Below, piece by piece: positions 1 through 7,818 of a DNA stretch of 64,000 bases. The stretch lies in the NCBI RefSeq assembly GCF_021246465.1, contig NZ_JAHRHK010000009.1, positions 67,511 through 131,510 on the forward strand, written 5' to 3'. The notes under the pieces are model-generated. The model did no database searches, was not told where the DNA came from, and worked only from the letters and a program-made list of their open reading frames with translations. Each line of letters begins with the position of its first letter. Within the stretch, counting starts at the first letter, position 1. This DNA comes from Nocardioides sp. R-C-SC26. Its GTDB lineage: Bacteria; Actinomycetota; Actinomycetes; Propionibacteriales; Nocardioidaceae. The translations under genes and the position numbers were made by a program.

Positions 1-416
1 ACGACGTCGAGACGCGAGGCGCGCGACCATCCGCGGTGTCCCTTCACCTTCGGTGCCCGCACCCGCAGGCGATGGCTGGCGTACCAGCCCGTCGGCGCGG
101 TCAGGGAGAAGGCGCGCTTGCGATTGGTGCGGGCCTTGTCGACGGCGACCCAGCGACCGCCGGGCACGGCGCGCTCCAGGATCACCCGACGTCGGGCGGG
201 CGCCGGCGCCCGCCCGGTGAGCTTCACCGGCGTCGTCACACGGACGGTCTTCGGTGCGAGCGCGCCGCTCCGGGCGGCGAGCTGCCACTGCGGCTCCTGC
301 GCCGGTGCCCGCGACGGCGTCACCAGCAGACCGATCAGGAGCACCAGCGACGTCAGCAGGACGGCGGCCGGGAGATGGCGGGCACGTCCGTGCCGCCCGA
401 CGAGGAGGTCGTGCAT
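1..416 (-). CDS. Secreted protein of unknown function, 3' part outside window
   Basis: The first 138 codons of a minus-strand gene that runs off the left edge of the window. The start is an ATG at 416 with GGTGAG a few bases upstream; an in-frame GTG at 446 is an alternative. The N-terminus has two arginines, a hydrophobic run of about 15 residues (LPAAVLLTSLVLLIGLLV) and an 'APAQ' cleavage-like site, so it looks like a Sec signal peptide. The visible mature part has beta-sandwich character ('TVRVTTPVKLTGRA') resembling the repeats of secreted actinobacterial cell-wall or Ig-like proteins. No catalytic motif is visible. The family is not recognised; export is the only inference I would rely on. 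Confidence 0.7.
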   Translation of the reverse strand, partial: MHDLLVGRHGRARHLPAAVLLTSLVLLIGLLVTPSRAPAQEPQWQLAARSGALAPKTVRVTTPVKLTGRAPAPARRRVILERAVPGGRWVAVDKARTNRKRAFSLTAPTGWYASHRLRVRAPKVKGHRGWSRASRLDV

Positions 417-472
417 GACCTCACCGTCTCCGCCGCGAGGCGTCACGAAACCCGGTGAGACAACCGCCTACC

Positions 473-1708
473 TCAGGCAGCGGCGGCCTGACGGCGAGCG
501 AGCTGCTCGAGGCGGGCCTGAGCGGCGCGACGGATCTTCGGCCCGCCGGTCGACATGCCGTAGAGCAGCTTGAGCTGCTGAGGCAGGTTGCGCGGGGTCG
601 TGGTGGCCAGCCATCCGTTGGGCAGCGAGAGCCGCACGACCTTGTGCCAGGCCGAGTAGACCTGCTGCGGCATCGGCGCGGTGTGGTAGTTCAGGCCGTA
701 CTTCTCGAAGACCTCGCGCACCTGCGGGGCGACCTCGACGTAGCGGTTGCTCGGCAGGTCGGGGAAGAGGTGGTGCTCGATCTGGTGGCTGAGATTGCCC
801 GACATCAGGTGGAGCAGCTTGCCGCCGGAGATGTTGGCCGAGCCGAGCATCTGACGCAGGTACCAGTCACCGCGCGACTCGTCGTCCGGGATCGACTTCC
901 TCTCGAACGTCTCCACCCCCTCGGGGAAGTGACCGCACATGATCACCGAGTGCGACCACACGTTGCGGACGACGTTCGCGATGAAGTTGGCTGCCAGCAC
1001 CTGCGGTGCCGCGCCGAACGGCAGGGCCAGACCGGGGTGGACGAGGTAGTCCTTGGTGGCCTGCTTGCGGATCTTGCCGAGCGTCTTCTTCAGGCTGCGG
1101 GTGAACTCGGGGCTGCGCTTCTCCTTGGGCACCCGCAGGTTGCGGCCGAGCTCGAGGTCGTAGGCGGCGATGCCGTACTCGAAGAAGCAGGCGTTGATGA
1201 AGTTCCAGAGCGGCTGCACCAGGTACATCGGGTGCCAGCGCTGGTCCTCGTCGACGCGCATGATGCCGTAGCCGAGGTCGTTGTCCTTGCCGATGATGTT
1301 CGTGTACGTGTGGTGCAGCTCGTTGTGGCTGTGCTTCCAGCCCTCGGCGGTCGAGGCGTTGTCCCACTCCCAGGTCGTGGAGTGGATCTTCGGATCGCGC
1401 ATCCAGTCCCACTGACCGTGCATGACGTTGTGCCCGATCTCCATGTTCTCCAGGATCTTGGCGATGCTGAGGCCGATCGTGCCGGCGATCCAGGCGGGCG
1501 GGAACGCACTGGCCAGCAGGACGGCGCGCGAGCCGAGCTCGAGCTTGCGCTGCACGTCGACGACGGTGCGAATGTAGGCGGCGTCGGACTCGCCGCGGCT
1601 GTCGAGCACGCTCTGGCGGATCTCGTCGAGCTCCTTGCCCAGCAGCTCGATGTCGGAGGTCGAGAGGTGGGCGATCGGGCTGACGGGCTGCTTGGTGATG
1701 ACGGTCAT
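473..1708 (-). CDS. desA3: Membrane acyl-CoA desaturase, DesA3-like
   Basis: Encodes 411 residues of a membrane di-iron fatty-acid desaturase. Three histidine boxes are visible: HNVMH at residues 93-97, HSHNELHH at 126-133 and QIEHH at 309-313. The spacing and surrounding sequence ('IENMEIGHNVMHGQWDWM'-type block, 'LRQMLGSAN', 'LFPDLPSNR') match mycobacterial DesA3, which makes oleoyl-CoA by delta-9 desaturation of stearoyl-CoA. The gene lies about 60 bp downstream of a flavin/[2Fe-2S] reductase, the same pairing as Rv3230c-Rv3229c, and so is probably co-transcribed with its electron donor. The ATG at 1708 is preceded by GAGGAGAACC. Family identity is firm; the exact chain-length specificity is inferred. 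Confidence 0.93.
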   Translation of the reverse strand: MTVITKQPVSPIAHLSTSDIELLGKELDEIRQSVLDSRGESDAAYIRTVVDVQRKLELGSRAVLLASAFPPAWIAGTIGLSIAKILENMEIGHNVMHGQWDWMRDPKIHSTTWEWDNASTAEGWKHSHNELHHTYTNIIGKDNDLGYGIMRVDEDQRWHPMYLVQPLWNFINACFFEYGIAAYDLELGRNLRVPKEKRSPEFTRSLKKTLGKIRKQATKDYLVHPGLALPFGAAPQVLAANFIANVVRNVWSHSVIMCGHFPEGVETFERKSIPDDESRGDWYLRQMLGSANISGGKLLHLMSGNLSHQIEHHLFPDLPSNRYVEVAPQVREVFEKYGLNYHTAPMPQQVYSAWHKVVRLSLPNGWLATTTPRNLPQQLKLLYGMSTGGPKIRRAAQARLEQLARRQAAAA

Positions 1709-1741
1709 CGTGGTTCTCCTCGTACTCGGTCGACTAGCGGG

Positions 1742-1780
1742 GCTTCGAGACGCTCGCTGGCGCTCGCTCCTCAGCCACCG
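1742..1780. repeat. Dispersed repeat, 'GAGACGCTCGCTGGCGCTCGC' type, overlapping a stop codon
   Basis: A copy of a repeat seen again at 16501, 62187 and, more loosely, 23346. Its right end ('CTCCTCAGCCACC') contains the stop codon of the reductase gene that ends at 1771, so the repeat supplies the last codons of that protein. Confidence 0.7.
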
Positions 1781-2919
1781 ACGTCGATCGTGCAGTCGCC
1801 GGCCGCGGCGCTGACGCAGGTCTGGATCGGGATGCCGCCCGGCCCGGTCTCACCGGGGACGGCGATGGTGAGCGCACCGTTGCGCAGGTCGCGCACGGCA
1901 CCGGCGGTCATCGGCACCACACAGCCGAAGCAGACGCCCATCCGGCAACCGCTCGGCATGAGCACGCCGGCCGCCTCGCCGGCGTCGAGGATCGGCGTCG
2001 TGCCGCCTGCGTCGACGACGGTTCCGTCGGCGAAGGCGACCGTGCCGCCCTCGGCGTCCTCGAGACCGCTGAGCACCGGCGGGCGGAACCGCTCGACATG
2101 CAGCGGCAGGCCCGCGGCGGCACAGAACTCCTCGAGCGCATCGAGGAGTCCCGCGGGGCCGCAGGCGTAGGTGGTGCGCTCGACCAGATCGGGCACGAGC
2201 TGCTCGAGCTCGGTGACGGCGAGCATGCCGTCGACGTCGGTGTGGCGCTCGATCAGCGTGATCAGGCCGCGCTCGGCGTACTCGCGCAGCTCGCGGCCGA
2301 AGATGACGTCGTCGTGGGTGAGCGCGGAGTGCAGGAGCACGATGTCCGCGCGCACCGGCGTCGCCCGGTTGAACAGGTTGCGCAGCATCCCGACGACCGG
2401 CGTGATGCCGGAGCCGCCGGTGACCATGAGCAGCTTCGCCGGCTCGGGCGTGGTCCATGTCTGCGGTGGCAGCACGAAGTCGCCCTGCGCCTGGTCCAGC
2501 TGCACGACCTGGCCGACGCGAGCGCGGTGCACCAGGTGCCCGGAGACGACGCCGCCGGGGATCGCCTTGACCGTGATGCTGATGTAGCCGTCGCGGCGCG
2601 GGCCGTGCGTGAGGGAGTAGGTGCGCCACAGGCGGATCCCGTCCACCTCGACGCCGACGCGGACGTACTGCCCGGGCTGGTGACCGCGCCAGTCCTTGCC
2701 CGGCTCGAGCACGATCGTCGCCGAGTGCGCCGTCTCCGGCCGCACCTCGACGATCCGACCGCGCAACGGGGCACCGGCTCGCAGCGGCGCGAAGACGTCG
2801 AGGACGTCGTCGAGGTCGAGCGGGGTGACGGCGGCGTCGGCGACGCGGCGCAGTCGATCGCGCCACGTGGTGCCGGCCGCGGCCGGCGTGGCGACCCGCG
2901 GGAGAGAGATGCTGCTCAT
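1771..2919 (-). CDS. Ferredoxin reductase-type electron donor of the desaturase
   Basis: A 382-residue NAD(P)H-dependent flavin reductase with a C-terminal plant-type [2Fe-2S] ferredoxin domain. Visible are the FAD-binding RTYSLTH block, the nucleotide-binding GGSGITPV loop, and the ferredoxin cysteines in CRMGVCFGC with a fourth cysteine in QTC near the C-terminus. The arrangement matches Rv3230c, which supplies electrons to DesA3. The ATG at 2919 (MSSISLPRV) was chosen because the upstream in-frame extension crosses the operator region and lacks reductase character. The last codons lie in a dispersed repeat. The promoter region is shared with the divergent PucR-type gene. Confidence 0.92.
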   Translation of the reverse strand: MSSISLPRVATPAAAGTTWRDRLRRVADAAVTPLDLDDVLDVFAPLRAGAPLRGRIVEVRPETAHSATIVLEPGKDWRGHQPGQYVRVGVEVDGIRLWRTYSLTHGPRRDGYISITVKAIPGGVVSGHLVHRARVGQVVQLDQAQGDFVLPPQTWTTPEPAKLLMVTGGSGITPVVGMLRNLFNRATPVRADIVLLHSALTHDDVIFGRELREYAERGLITLIERHTDVDGMLAVTELEQLVPDLVERTTYACGPAGLLDALEEFCAAAGLPLHVERFRPPVLSGLEDAEGGTVAFADGTVVDAGGTTPILDAGEAAGVLMPSGCRMGVCFGCVVPMTAGAVRDLRNGALTIAVPGETGPGGIPIQTCVSAAAGDCTIDVGG

Positions 2920-2982
2920 GACACCCACTGTGCTCCGCCGAACGGCACAAAGTCCTACGTGATGGACGTGAATCGTCTGGCA

Positions 2983-3007
2983 TTCTTTGTTCGCACAAGA
3001 CAAAGAA
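2983..3007. promoter_or_regulatory. Inverted repeat, probable operator between reductase and PucR-type gene
   Basis: TTCTTTGT at 2983-2990 and ACAAAGAA at 3000-3007 form a perfect 8-bp inverted repeat with 9 bp between arms. The right arm merges with the ribosome-binding purine run AAAGAAAGGGGG of the TTG-started regulator at 3021. The AT-rich arms stand out in this GC-rich DNA. Likely a binding site of the adjacent regulator acting on both promoters; this is inference. Confidence 0.55.
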
Positions 3008-3020
3008 AGGGGGCACCGCG

Positions 3021-4229
3021 TTGCGTCGAGAACTCCGTCGTACCGCCGAGCACCGCGTCCGGCTGCCCCTGGCCGCCGCCGACGACATCCGCGCCGCTCT
3101 CCCCGACATCGCCGACGACGTGGTCGCCGCGATCATCGAGGAGGTGCCGAGCTACTCCGACGCGTTCGCCGGCCCCATGGGCGACACCATCCGCAGCGCG
3201 GTGCAGATCGCGCTCGGCGGCTTCCTCTCCCTGGCGAGCGGCCGCAGCGGCATGCACCACGGCACGCCCACCGCCCCCGCCGTCGAGGGCGCCTACCAGC
3301 TGGGGCGTGGCGAGGCGCGCAGCGCGCGGAGCACCGACGCGCTTCTCTCGGCATACCGCATCGGCGCGCGGGTCTCGTGGCGGGCGATGTCGGCGCGAGG
3401 CCTGCACGTGGGGCTCGACGCCGAGACGCTGGCAGCCTTCGCGGGCCTGGTCTTCGCCTACATCGACGAACTGTCGGCGGCCAGCGTCGCCGGGCACACC
3501 GACGAGCTCGAGACCACCGGCCGGGTGCGACAGCGGCACCTGGAGCGTCTGGCGCGGCACCTGCTGGCCGGCGACGAACTCGCGGCCCGCGACGAGGCAG
3601 CTATGACCGAGTGGCCGATGCCGCGCACGCTGACCGCCGTCCTCGTGCCGGAGTCGCAGGTCCGGCCCGTGCTCGGCGCCCTGCCGCCGCGAACCCTGCA
3701 GACGGCGGAGGCGGTCGGACTCGAGGACGACGTCCTGCTGCTGGTGCCGGACGCGCATGATCGGGGCCGCTCGGGGCTTCTCGCCACGCTGCGGGGGCGC
3801 GGTGCCGTCGCAGGCCCGCCTCGACCCTGGGCCGAGGTCGGCACCTCGTTCGACCGCGCCCTGCGCGCGCGCCGTGCCGGGCTCGAGGGCGACACCGAGC
3901 AGCACCTGCCCGAGCTCGTGGTCGGCGCCGACGCGGCAGCCCTGGCCGACCTGCGCCGCGACGTCCTGGCGCCGCTGGCGGATCTGCGTCCGGCTGCGCG
4001 GGAGAAGCTGATCGACACCCTCCGGGCCTGGCTGCTGCACCAGGGCCGCCGTGACGACGTCGCCGCTGCGCTGTTCGTGCACCCCCAGACGGTGCGCTAC
4101 CGGATGACCCAGCTGCGGGAGGCCTACGGCGACCGTCTCGAGCACCGGGAGACGGTGCCCCCCCTCACCATCGCCCTCGCCTTCACCCCGCCCCACGGCG
4201 ACCCCGGCCCGGCACGGCCGCCGGGGTAG
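3021..4229 (+). CDS. PucR-family transcriptional regulator
   Basis: A 402-residue regulator with the layout of the PucR/CdaR family: an all-alpha N-terminal part (about 1-170), a degenerate GGDEF-like middle part, and a C-terminal helix-turn-helix at about 340-385 ('LLHQGRRDDVAAALFVHPQT' followed by VRYRMTQLREAYG). It starts with TTG at 3021, eight bases after a strong AAAGAAAGGGGG ribosome-binding site. Divergent transcription from the desaturase reductase and the palindrome in between suggest control of fatty-acid desaturation. Family is clear; target and ligand are inferred. Confidence 0.88.
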   Translation: MRRELRRTAEHRVRLPLAAADDIRAALPDIADDVVAAIIEEVPSYSDAFAGPMGDTIRSAVQIALGGFLSLASGRSGMHHGTPTAPAVEGAYQLGRGEARSARSTDALLSAYRIGARVSWRAMSARGLHVGLDAETLAAFAGLVFAYIDELSAASVAGHTDELETTGRVRQRHLERLARHLLAGDELAARDEAAMTEWPMPRTLTAVLVPESQVRPVLGALPPRTLQTAEAVGLEDDVLLLVPDAHDRGRSGLLATLRGRGAVAGPPRPWAEVGTSFDRALRARRAGLEGDTEQHLPELVVGADAAALADLRRDVLAPLADLRPAAREKLIDTLRAWLLHQGRRDDVAAALFVHPQTVRYRMTQLREAYGDRLEHRETVPPLTIALAFTPPHGDPGPARPPG

Positions 4230-4290
4230 TACGGCTCACCGACCCCGCGCGGATGTGGCGTGCTCGGAGCGCTCTCGTACGATGCGAGGC

Positions 4291-5253
4291 ATGGCCCGCA
4301 CCACTCGACTCGGCGTCGTGCGCGCACTCGTGGTGCCGGTGGCCGTCGCAGCGCTCGCCGCCGGCTTGGCCGCGTGCGACTCCTCCTCGGGCAGCGAGCC
4401 CGACGCGCGGGGGACGTCGTCGGCGTCCCCGGACGACGACGACTCCGGGTCGGCCGCTCCCGACGCTTCGGGGGAGATCACGACCTATGTGGCGATGGGC
4501 GACTCCTACACCGCCGCCCCCCTGTTCCCGCTGACCGACGACGAGCAGATCGACAACTGCCTGCGCTCACGCAAGAACTACCCCTCGCTGGTGGCGCGCG
4601 AGCTCGGGATCAAGGTCGTCGACGTCAGCTGCTCCGGCGCCTCGACGACCAGCATGTTCGCCGAGCAGAAGTTCACCTCCGAGATCCGGCCGCCGCAGCT
4701 CGACGCGCTCTCGCCCGAGACCGACCTGGTGACCCTCGGCATCGGCGCGAACGACTCCAGCTTCTTCTCCAAGATGATCTTCGACTGCCTGGCCATCGCC
4801 GAGAGCGACCCCGCCGGATCGCCGTGCCGCGAGCAGAACACCAACGCACGCGGCAAGGACAAGCTCGAGCGCGAACTCGTCGCGATCGAGCGCAACGTCA
4901 CCCGGGTCGTCCGCGCGATCGGCAAGCGGGCACCCAACGCGCGGATCCTCTTCGTGGGCTACCCCCAGCTGCTGCCCGACGAGGGATCGTGCCGCGCCAA
5001 GCTGCCGCTGGCCGAGGGCGACTACCCCTACACCCTCGAGCTGAACCAGCAGCTCGTCGAAGCGGTCCGCGACGGCGGTGCCCGCGCCGGCGCCGAGTAC
5101 GTCGACCTCTGGACGGCGAGCAGCGGACACGACATCTGCTCCCGTCAGCCCTGGGTGGCCGGCGTGCGCGGGGACCCGAAGCGCGCCATGGGCCTGCACC
5201 CCTACCCGGCCGAGCAGCGCGCCGTCGCGGACCTGATCCTCGAGATGGTCTGA
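4291..5253 (+). CDS. SGNH/GDSL hydrolase lipoprotein
   Basis: About 320 residues. An N-terminal hydrophobic stretch ends in a lipobox (GLAAC), followed by a low-complexity Ser/Asp linker. The hydrolase domain begins with the GDS block (YVAMGDSYTAAP), has the GAND block (IGANDSSFF) and ends with a DxxH-like HP segment (GLHPYPAEQ). This matches secreted SGNH esterases/lipases of actinobacteria, which often de-esterify glycans or lipids at the cell surface. The ATG at 4291 is used; an in-frame ATG at 4282 is equally possible. Substrate unknown. Confidence 0.88.
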   Translation: MARTTRLGVVRALVVPVAVAALAAGLAACDSSSGSEPDARGTSSASPDDDDSGSAAPDASGEITTYVAMGDSYTAAPLFPLTDDEQIDNCLRSRKNYPSLVARELGIKVVDVSCSGASTTSMFAEQKFTSEIRPPQLDALSPETDLVTLGIGANDSSFFSKMIFDCLAIAESDPAGSPCREQNTNARGKDKLERELVAIERNVTRVVRAIGKRAPNARILFVGYPQLLPDEGSCRAKLPLAEGDYPYTLELNQQLVEAVRDGGARAGAEYVDLWTASSGHDICSRQPWVAGVRGDPKRAMGLHPYPAEQRAVADLILEMV

Positions 5254-5284
5254 CCGCCGCCGGCGAACGGCGATCCGCTCACCG

Positions 5285-5333
5285 GGCCTCGACAGGCTCG
5301 ACCACCGGTCATCGAGCCTGCCGAGATGCGGCG
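5285..5333. repeat. Dispersed inverted repeat between convergent genes
   Basis: Contains CCTCGACAGGCTCGACCACC followed directly by its partly complementary partner GGTCATCGAGCCTGCCGAGA, so the pair can fold as a hairpin. It lies between the SGNH gene and the convergent amidohydrolase gene and may act as a two-way terminator. Confidence 0.65.
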
Positions 5334-5336
5334 AGG

Positions 5337-6866
5337 TCACAGTGCCCGGTGCACCACCCGACCCGCGACGACGGTGAGCGCGACGGGGATGGCCCGTAGC
5401 GCCGCGGCCGCGTCGGCGGTCTCGGCGTGCGGAGCCAGCGGGTCGGCGTCGAGCAGGACGACGTCACCGCGCGAGCCGACGCCGACACCCGGTTGCTCGT
5501 CGACCGAGGCCGCGAGCGCCTCCGTCGGCGTGAGGGCCTGCTCGGGGTGCCAGGCGGGGCGGTCGTCGGCGCTGCGGTGGACGGCGGCGGCCATGGCGAG
5601 CCACGGGTCGAGCGGTGCGACCGGGGCATCGGACCCCAGCACCAGACGGACACCGGCGTCGAGAAGCGAGCGGAACGCGAAGGTCCGCTGGCCGCGCCCG
5701 GGCCAGATCGACTCGGCGAGGTCGCGGTCGTCGAGCAGATGCGCGGGCTGCACACTGGCTCGCAGGCCGAGACGGGCGAGCCGGACGGCGTCGTCGAGGC
5801 CGATCAGCTGGGCGTGCTCGATGGAACCCCGAGCACCCGTCGCGGCGTAGGCGTCCAAGGCGGCGCCGACCGCCGCGTCGCCGATCGCGTGCGTGGCCAC
5901 CTCCAGACCCGACATGTGGGCGCGGGCGTGGTGCGCCTGCAACTCGTGCGGCGCCAGGTTGGCGGCGCCGCAGGGGTGCTCGAGCGAGCCCGCGTCGGCG
6001 TAGGGCTCGCAGCACCACGCCGTCCGGGTGTTGAGCGAGCCGTCGCTGATGATCTTCAGCGGCCCCATCACCAGGCGGTCGACCAGTCCCGGGTCGTCGG
6101 CGAGCGGGTCGCCGGTGCGGAGTCCGGCGCCGATCACCTCCTCCAACCGATCGGCGTAGGTGGCGACCCGTACTCGCAGCAGGTCGCAGCCGGCGTGCCA
6201 CCGCTCGACCCAGTCGTCGGTGCCCCCGGAGAACTCGAGCTCGACGAGCCCGACCACGCCCATCGACGCCGCGTGCTCGAGCGTGGCGCGGTACGCAGCG
6301 GGCGTGGTGTCGGCGTCGCCGGTGAGCCGGGTGAGCCGTTCGTAGGCGGCGAACCACTCGTTCTCCCGGACGACGTCCTGGCGCGCCCCGAGACCCAGTG
6401 CGGCGAGCGCGGCGCTGTTGAGCCAGGCGTGGTGGCCGTCGCCCGCGATCAGCACCACCGGCGTCACGCCCGAGACGGCGTCCAGCTCGGCGACGTCGAC
6501 CTCGCGCGGCCAGACGGCTGGCCGGTGCCCCCACCCGATCACGGGGCGACCGGGCTCTGCCGCCACTCGCTCGCCGACGAGCTGCGTCAACGCTTCGGGA
6601 GACTGCATCCCCGCGGTGTCGAGCCGCGAACGCGAGAGCGTCCACTGGCCCAGATGGGTGTGCTGATCCCACAACCCCGGGATCAGCCAGCGCCCCGCGG
6701 CATCGACCTCCTCGACGACGCCACCCGCGACGGCGGAGGCCGCGGTCTGGAGACGCTCACCGACGGCGGTCACGACGCCGTCGCGGATCAGGACGTCGAC
6801 GGGGGCGTCTCGCGGCTCGGCGCCGAGCGGCACGAGGCGCGCCCCGCGCAGCAACAGGTGGCTCAC
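5337..6866 (-). CDS. YtcJ-like amidohydrolase (amidohydrolase 3 family)
   Basis: A 509-residue metal-dependent hydrolase. The N-terminal composite beta domain is followed by the metal-binding HxH of the TIM barrel (LWDQHTHLG, about residue 65). Later motifs include 'THAIGDAA' and 'GSDAPVAPLDPW', typical of the amidohydrolase-3 group whose members act on exocyclic amides or formyl groups. The GTG at 6866 (VSHLLLRG) was chosen because family homology begins here; no obvious Shine-Dalgarno precedes it, so the mRNA may be nearly leaderless. The 36 bp to the divergent gene at 6903 must hold both promoters. Substrate unknown. Confidence 0.87.
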   Translation of the reverse strand: MSHLLLRGARLVPLGAEPRDAPVDVLIRDGVVTAVGERLQTAASAVAGGVVEEVDAAGRWLIPGLWDQHTHLGQWTLSRSRLDTAGMQSPEALTQLVGERVAAEPGRPVIGWGHRPAVWPREVDVAELDAVSGVTPVVLIAGDGHHAWLNSAALAALGLGARQDVVRENEWFAAYERLTRLTGDADTTPAAYRATLEHAASMGVVGLVELEFSGGTDDWVERWHAGCDLLRVRVATYADRLEEVIGAGLRTGDPLADDPGLVDRLVMGPLKIISDGSLNTRTAWCCEPYADAGSLEHPCGAANLAPHELQAHHARAHMSGLEVATHAIGDAAVGAALDAYAATGARGSIEHAQLIGLDDAVRLARLGLRASVQPAHLLDDRDLAESIWPGRGQRTFAFRSLLDAGVRLVLGSDAPVAPLDPWLAMAAAVHRSADDRPAWHPEQALTPTEALAASVDEQPGVGVGSRGDVVLLDADPLAPHAETADAAAALRAIPVALTVVAGRVVHRAL

Positions 6867-6902
6867 CGTGCCGACGGTACGGGTGCTTCCTACGATGGCG
6901 TC

Positions 6903-7628
6903 GTGCGCATCCGGGTCCTGCTGCTGTGGCTGCTGCTCGCAGCCCTCGGCGCGGGCGCGGGGGCGGGGGTCGCGGTGCTCGCCGAGCCCGGCACCAGCAC
7001 CGCACGCGGACTCGACGCGCCGAGCGCCGCGGCGCTGCCGGGCTGGCAGGAACCCCTGCCGCCGCCGATCGCCGACATCGACTACCCGACCCTGGCCCCG
7101 GTGACGACCTTCGACAGGCTGCGCATCGGGGGCGGCGTCGCCCAGACCTGGCGCATCGTGCGACCGCGTGGCTGGACGTCGTACTGCTACGTGCGGGAGG
7201 CGGAGGTACCCACGCCCGACGACGAGCTGCGCTCCTGCACCGAGGTGCGCTTCCGGCCACCCGGCGAGCCGATCACCGGCGGGTACAGCCTGCGCGTGAA
7301 GGTGATCGCCGACCACATCGCTCCGGTGACCGAGGCCGATCGCAAACTCACCGATCTCCTCGCCTCGCCGGACCTGAGCGGGGTGGAGGTCGTCGACCGG
7401 GTGGACGCCGAGCCGACCGGCGTCCGCGAGGCCGTGCGACGCGGCACGCTGCTCGTCACGCTGCGCACCGGTGAGAACCGGCTGCGCCACAACTACTTCC
7501 AGTGGTTCGCCGCGCCCGGCTCGTCGTCGGCAACGCTGGAGATGTCGGTCGCCGGGCGTCTGGAGGATGCTCCCGCGCTGCTCGGGCTCTTCGACGCCTT
7601 CGCCGCGCGGGTCACGGCCGTCGACTGA
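6903..7628 (+). CDS. Secreted or single-pass membrane protein, unknown function
   Basis: A 241-residue protein with a very short charged N-terminus (VRIR), one hydrophobic segment of about 20 residues (LLLWLLLAALGAGAGAGVAV) and then an extracytoplasmic domain of mixed alpha/beta character with no cysteine pattern beyond two scattered cysteines. I do not recognise the family. The GTG at 6903 is the only start that keeps the signal/anchor helix at the N-terminus. It is transcribed divergently from the amidohydrolase, and its 3' end is followed by tandem dispersed repeats. Confidence 0.75.
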   Translation: MRIRVLLLWLLLAALGAGAGAGVAVLAEPGTSTARGLDAPSAAALPGWQEPLPPPIADIDYPTLAPVTTFDRLRIGGGVAQTWRIVRPRGWTSYCYVREAEVPTPDDELRSCTEVRFRPPGEPITGGYSLRVKVIADHIAPVTEADRKLTDLLASPDLSGVEVVDRVDAEPTGVREAVRRGTLLVTLRTGENRLRHNYFQWFAAPGSSSATLEMSVAGRLEDAPALLGLFDAFAARVTAVD

Positions 7629-7641
7629 CGGCCTCGCTCTC

Positions 7642-7800
7642 CGGTGGTCGAGCTCGCCGAGACCCCCATCTCGACAAGCTCGATGACCGACCTCCCGGTG
7701 TTCGAGCTCGCCGAGACCCCTATCTCGACAAGCTCGATGACCGACCTCCCGGTGGTCGAGCCTGTCGAGACCCCCATCTCGGCAGGCTCGATGACCGCTC
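7642..7800. repeat. Three tandem copies of a ~60-bp dispersed repeat
   Basis: Three consecutive units, each reading CCGGTGGTCGAGCTCGCCGA or a variant, followed by GACCCCCATCTCGACAAGCT and CGATGACC. The arms are mutually complementary, so each unit can form a hairpin. They lie between two convergent genes (the secreted protein ending at 7628 and the kinase ending at 7819). Confidence 0.8.
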
Positions 7801-7818
7801 GACCGCTGACCGAAGGCG

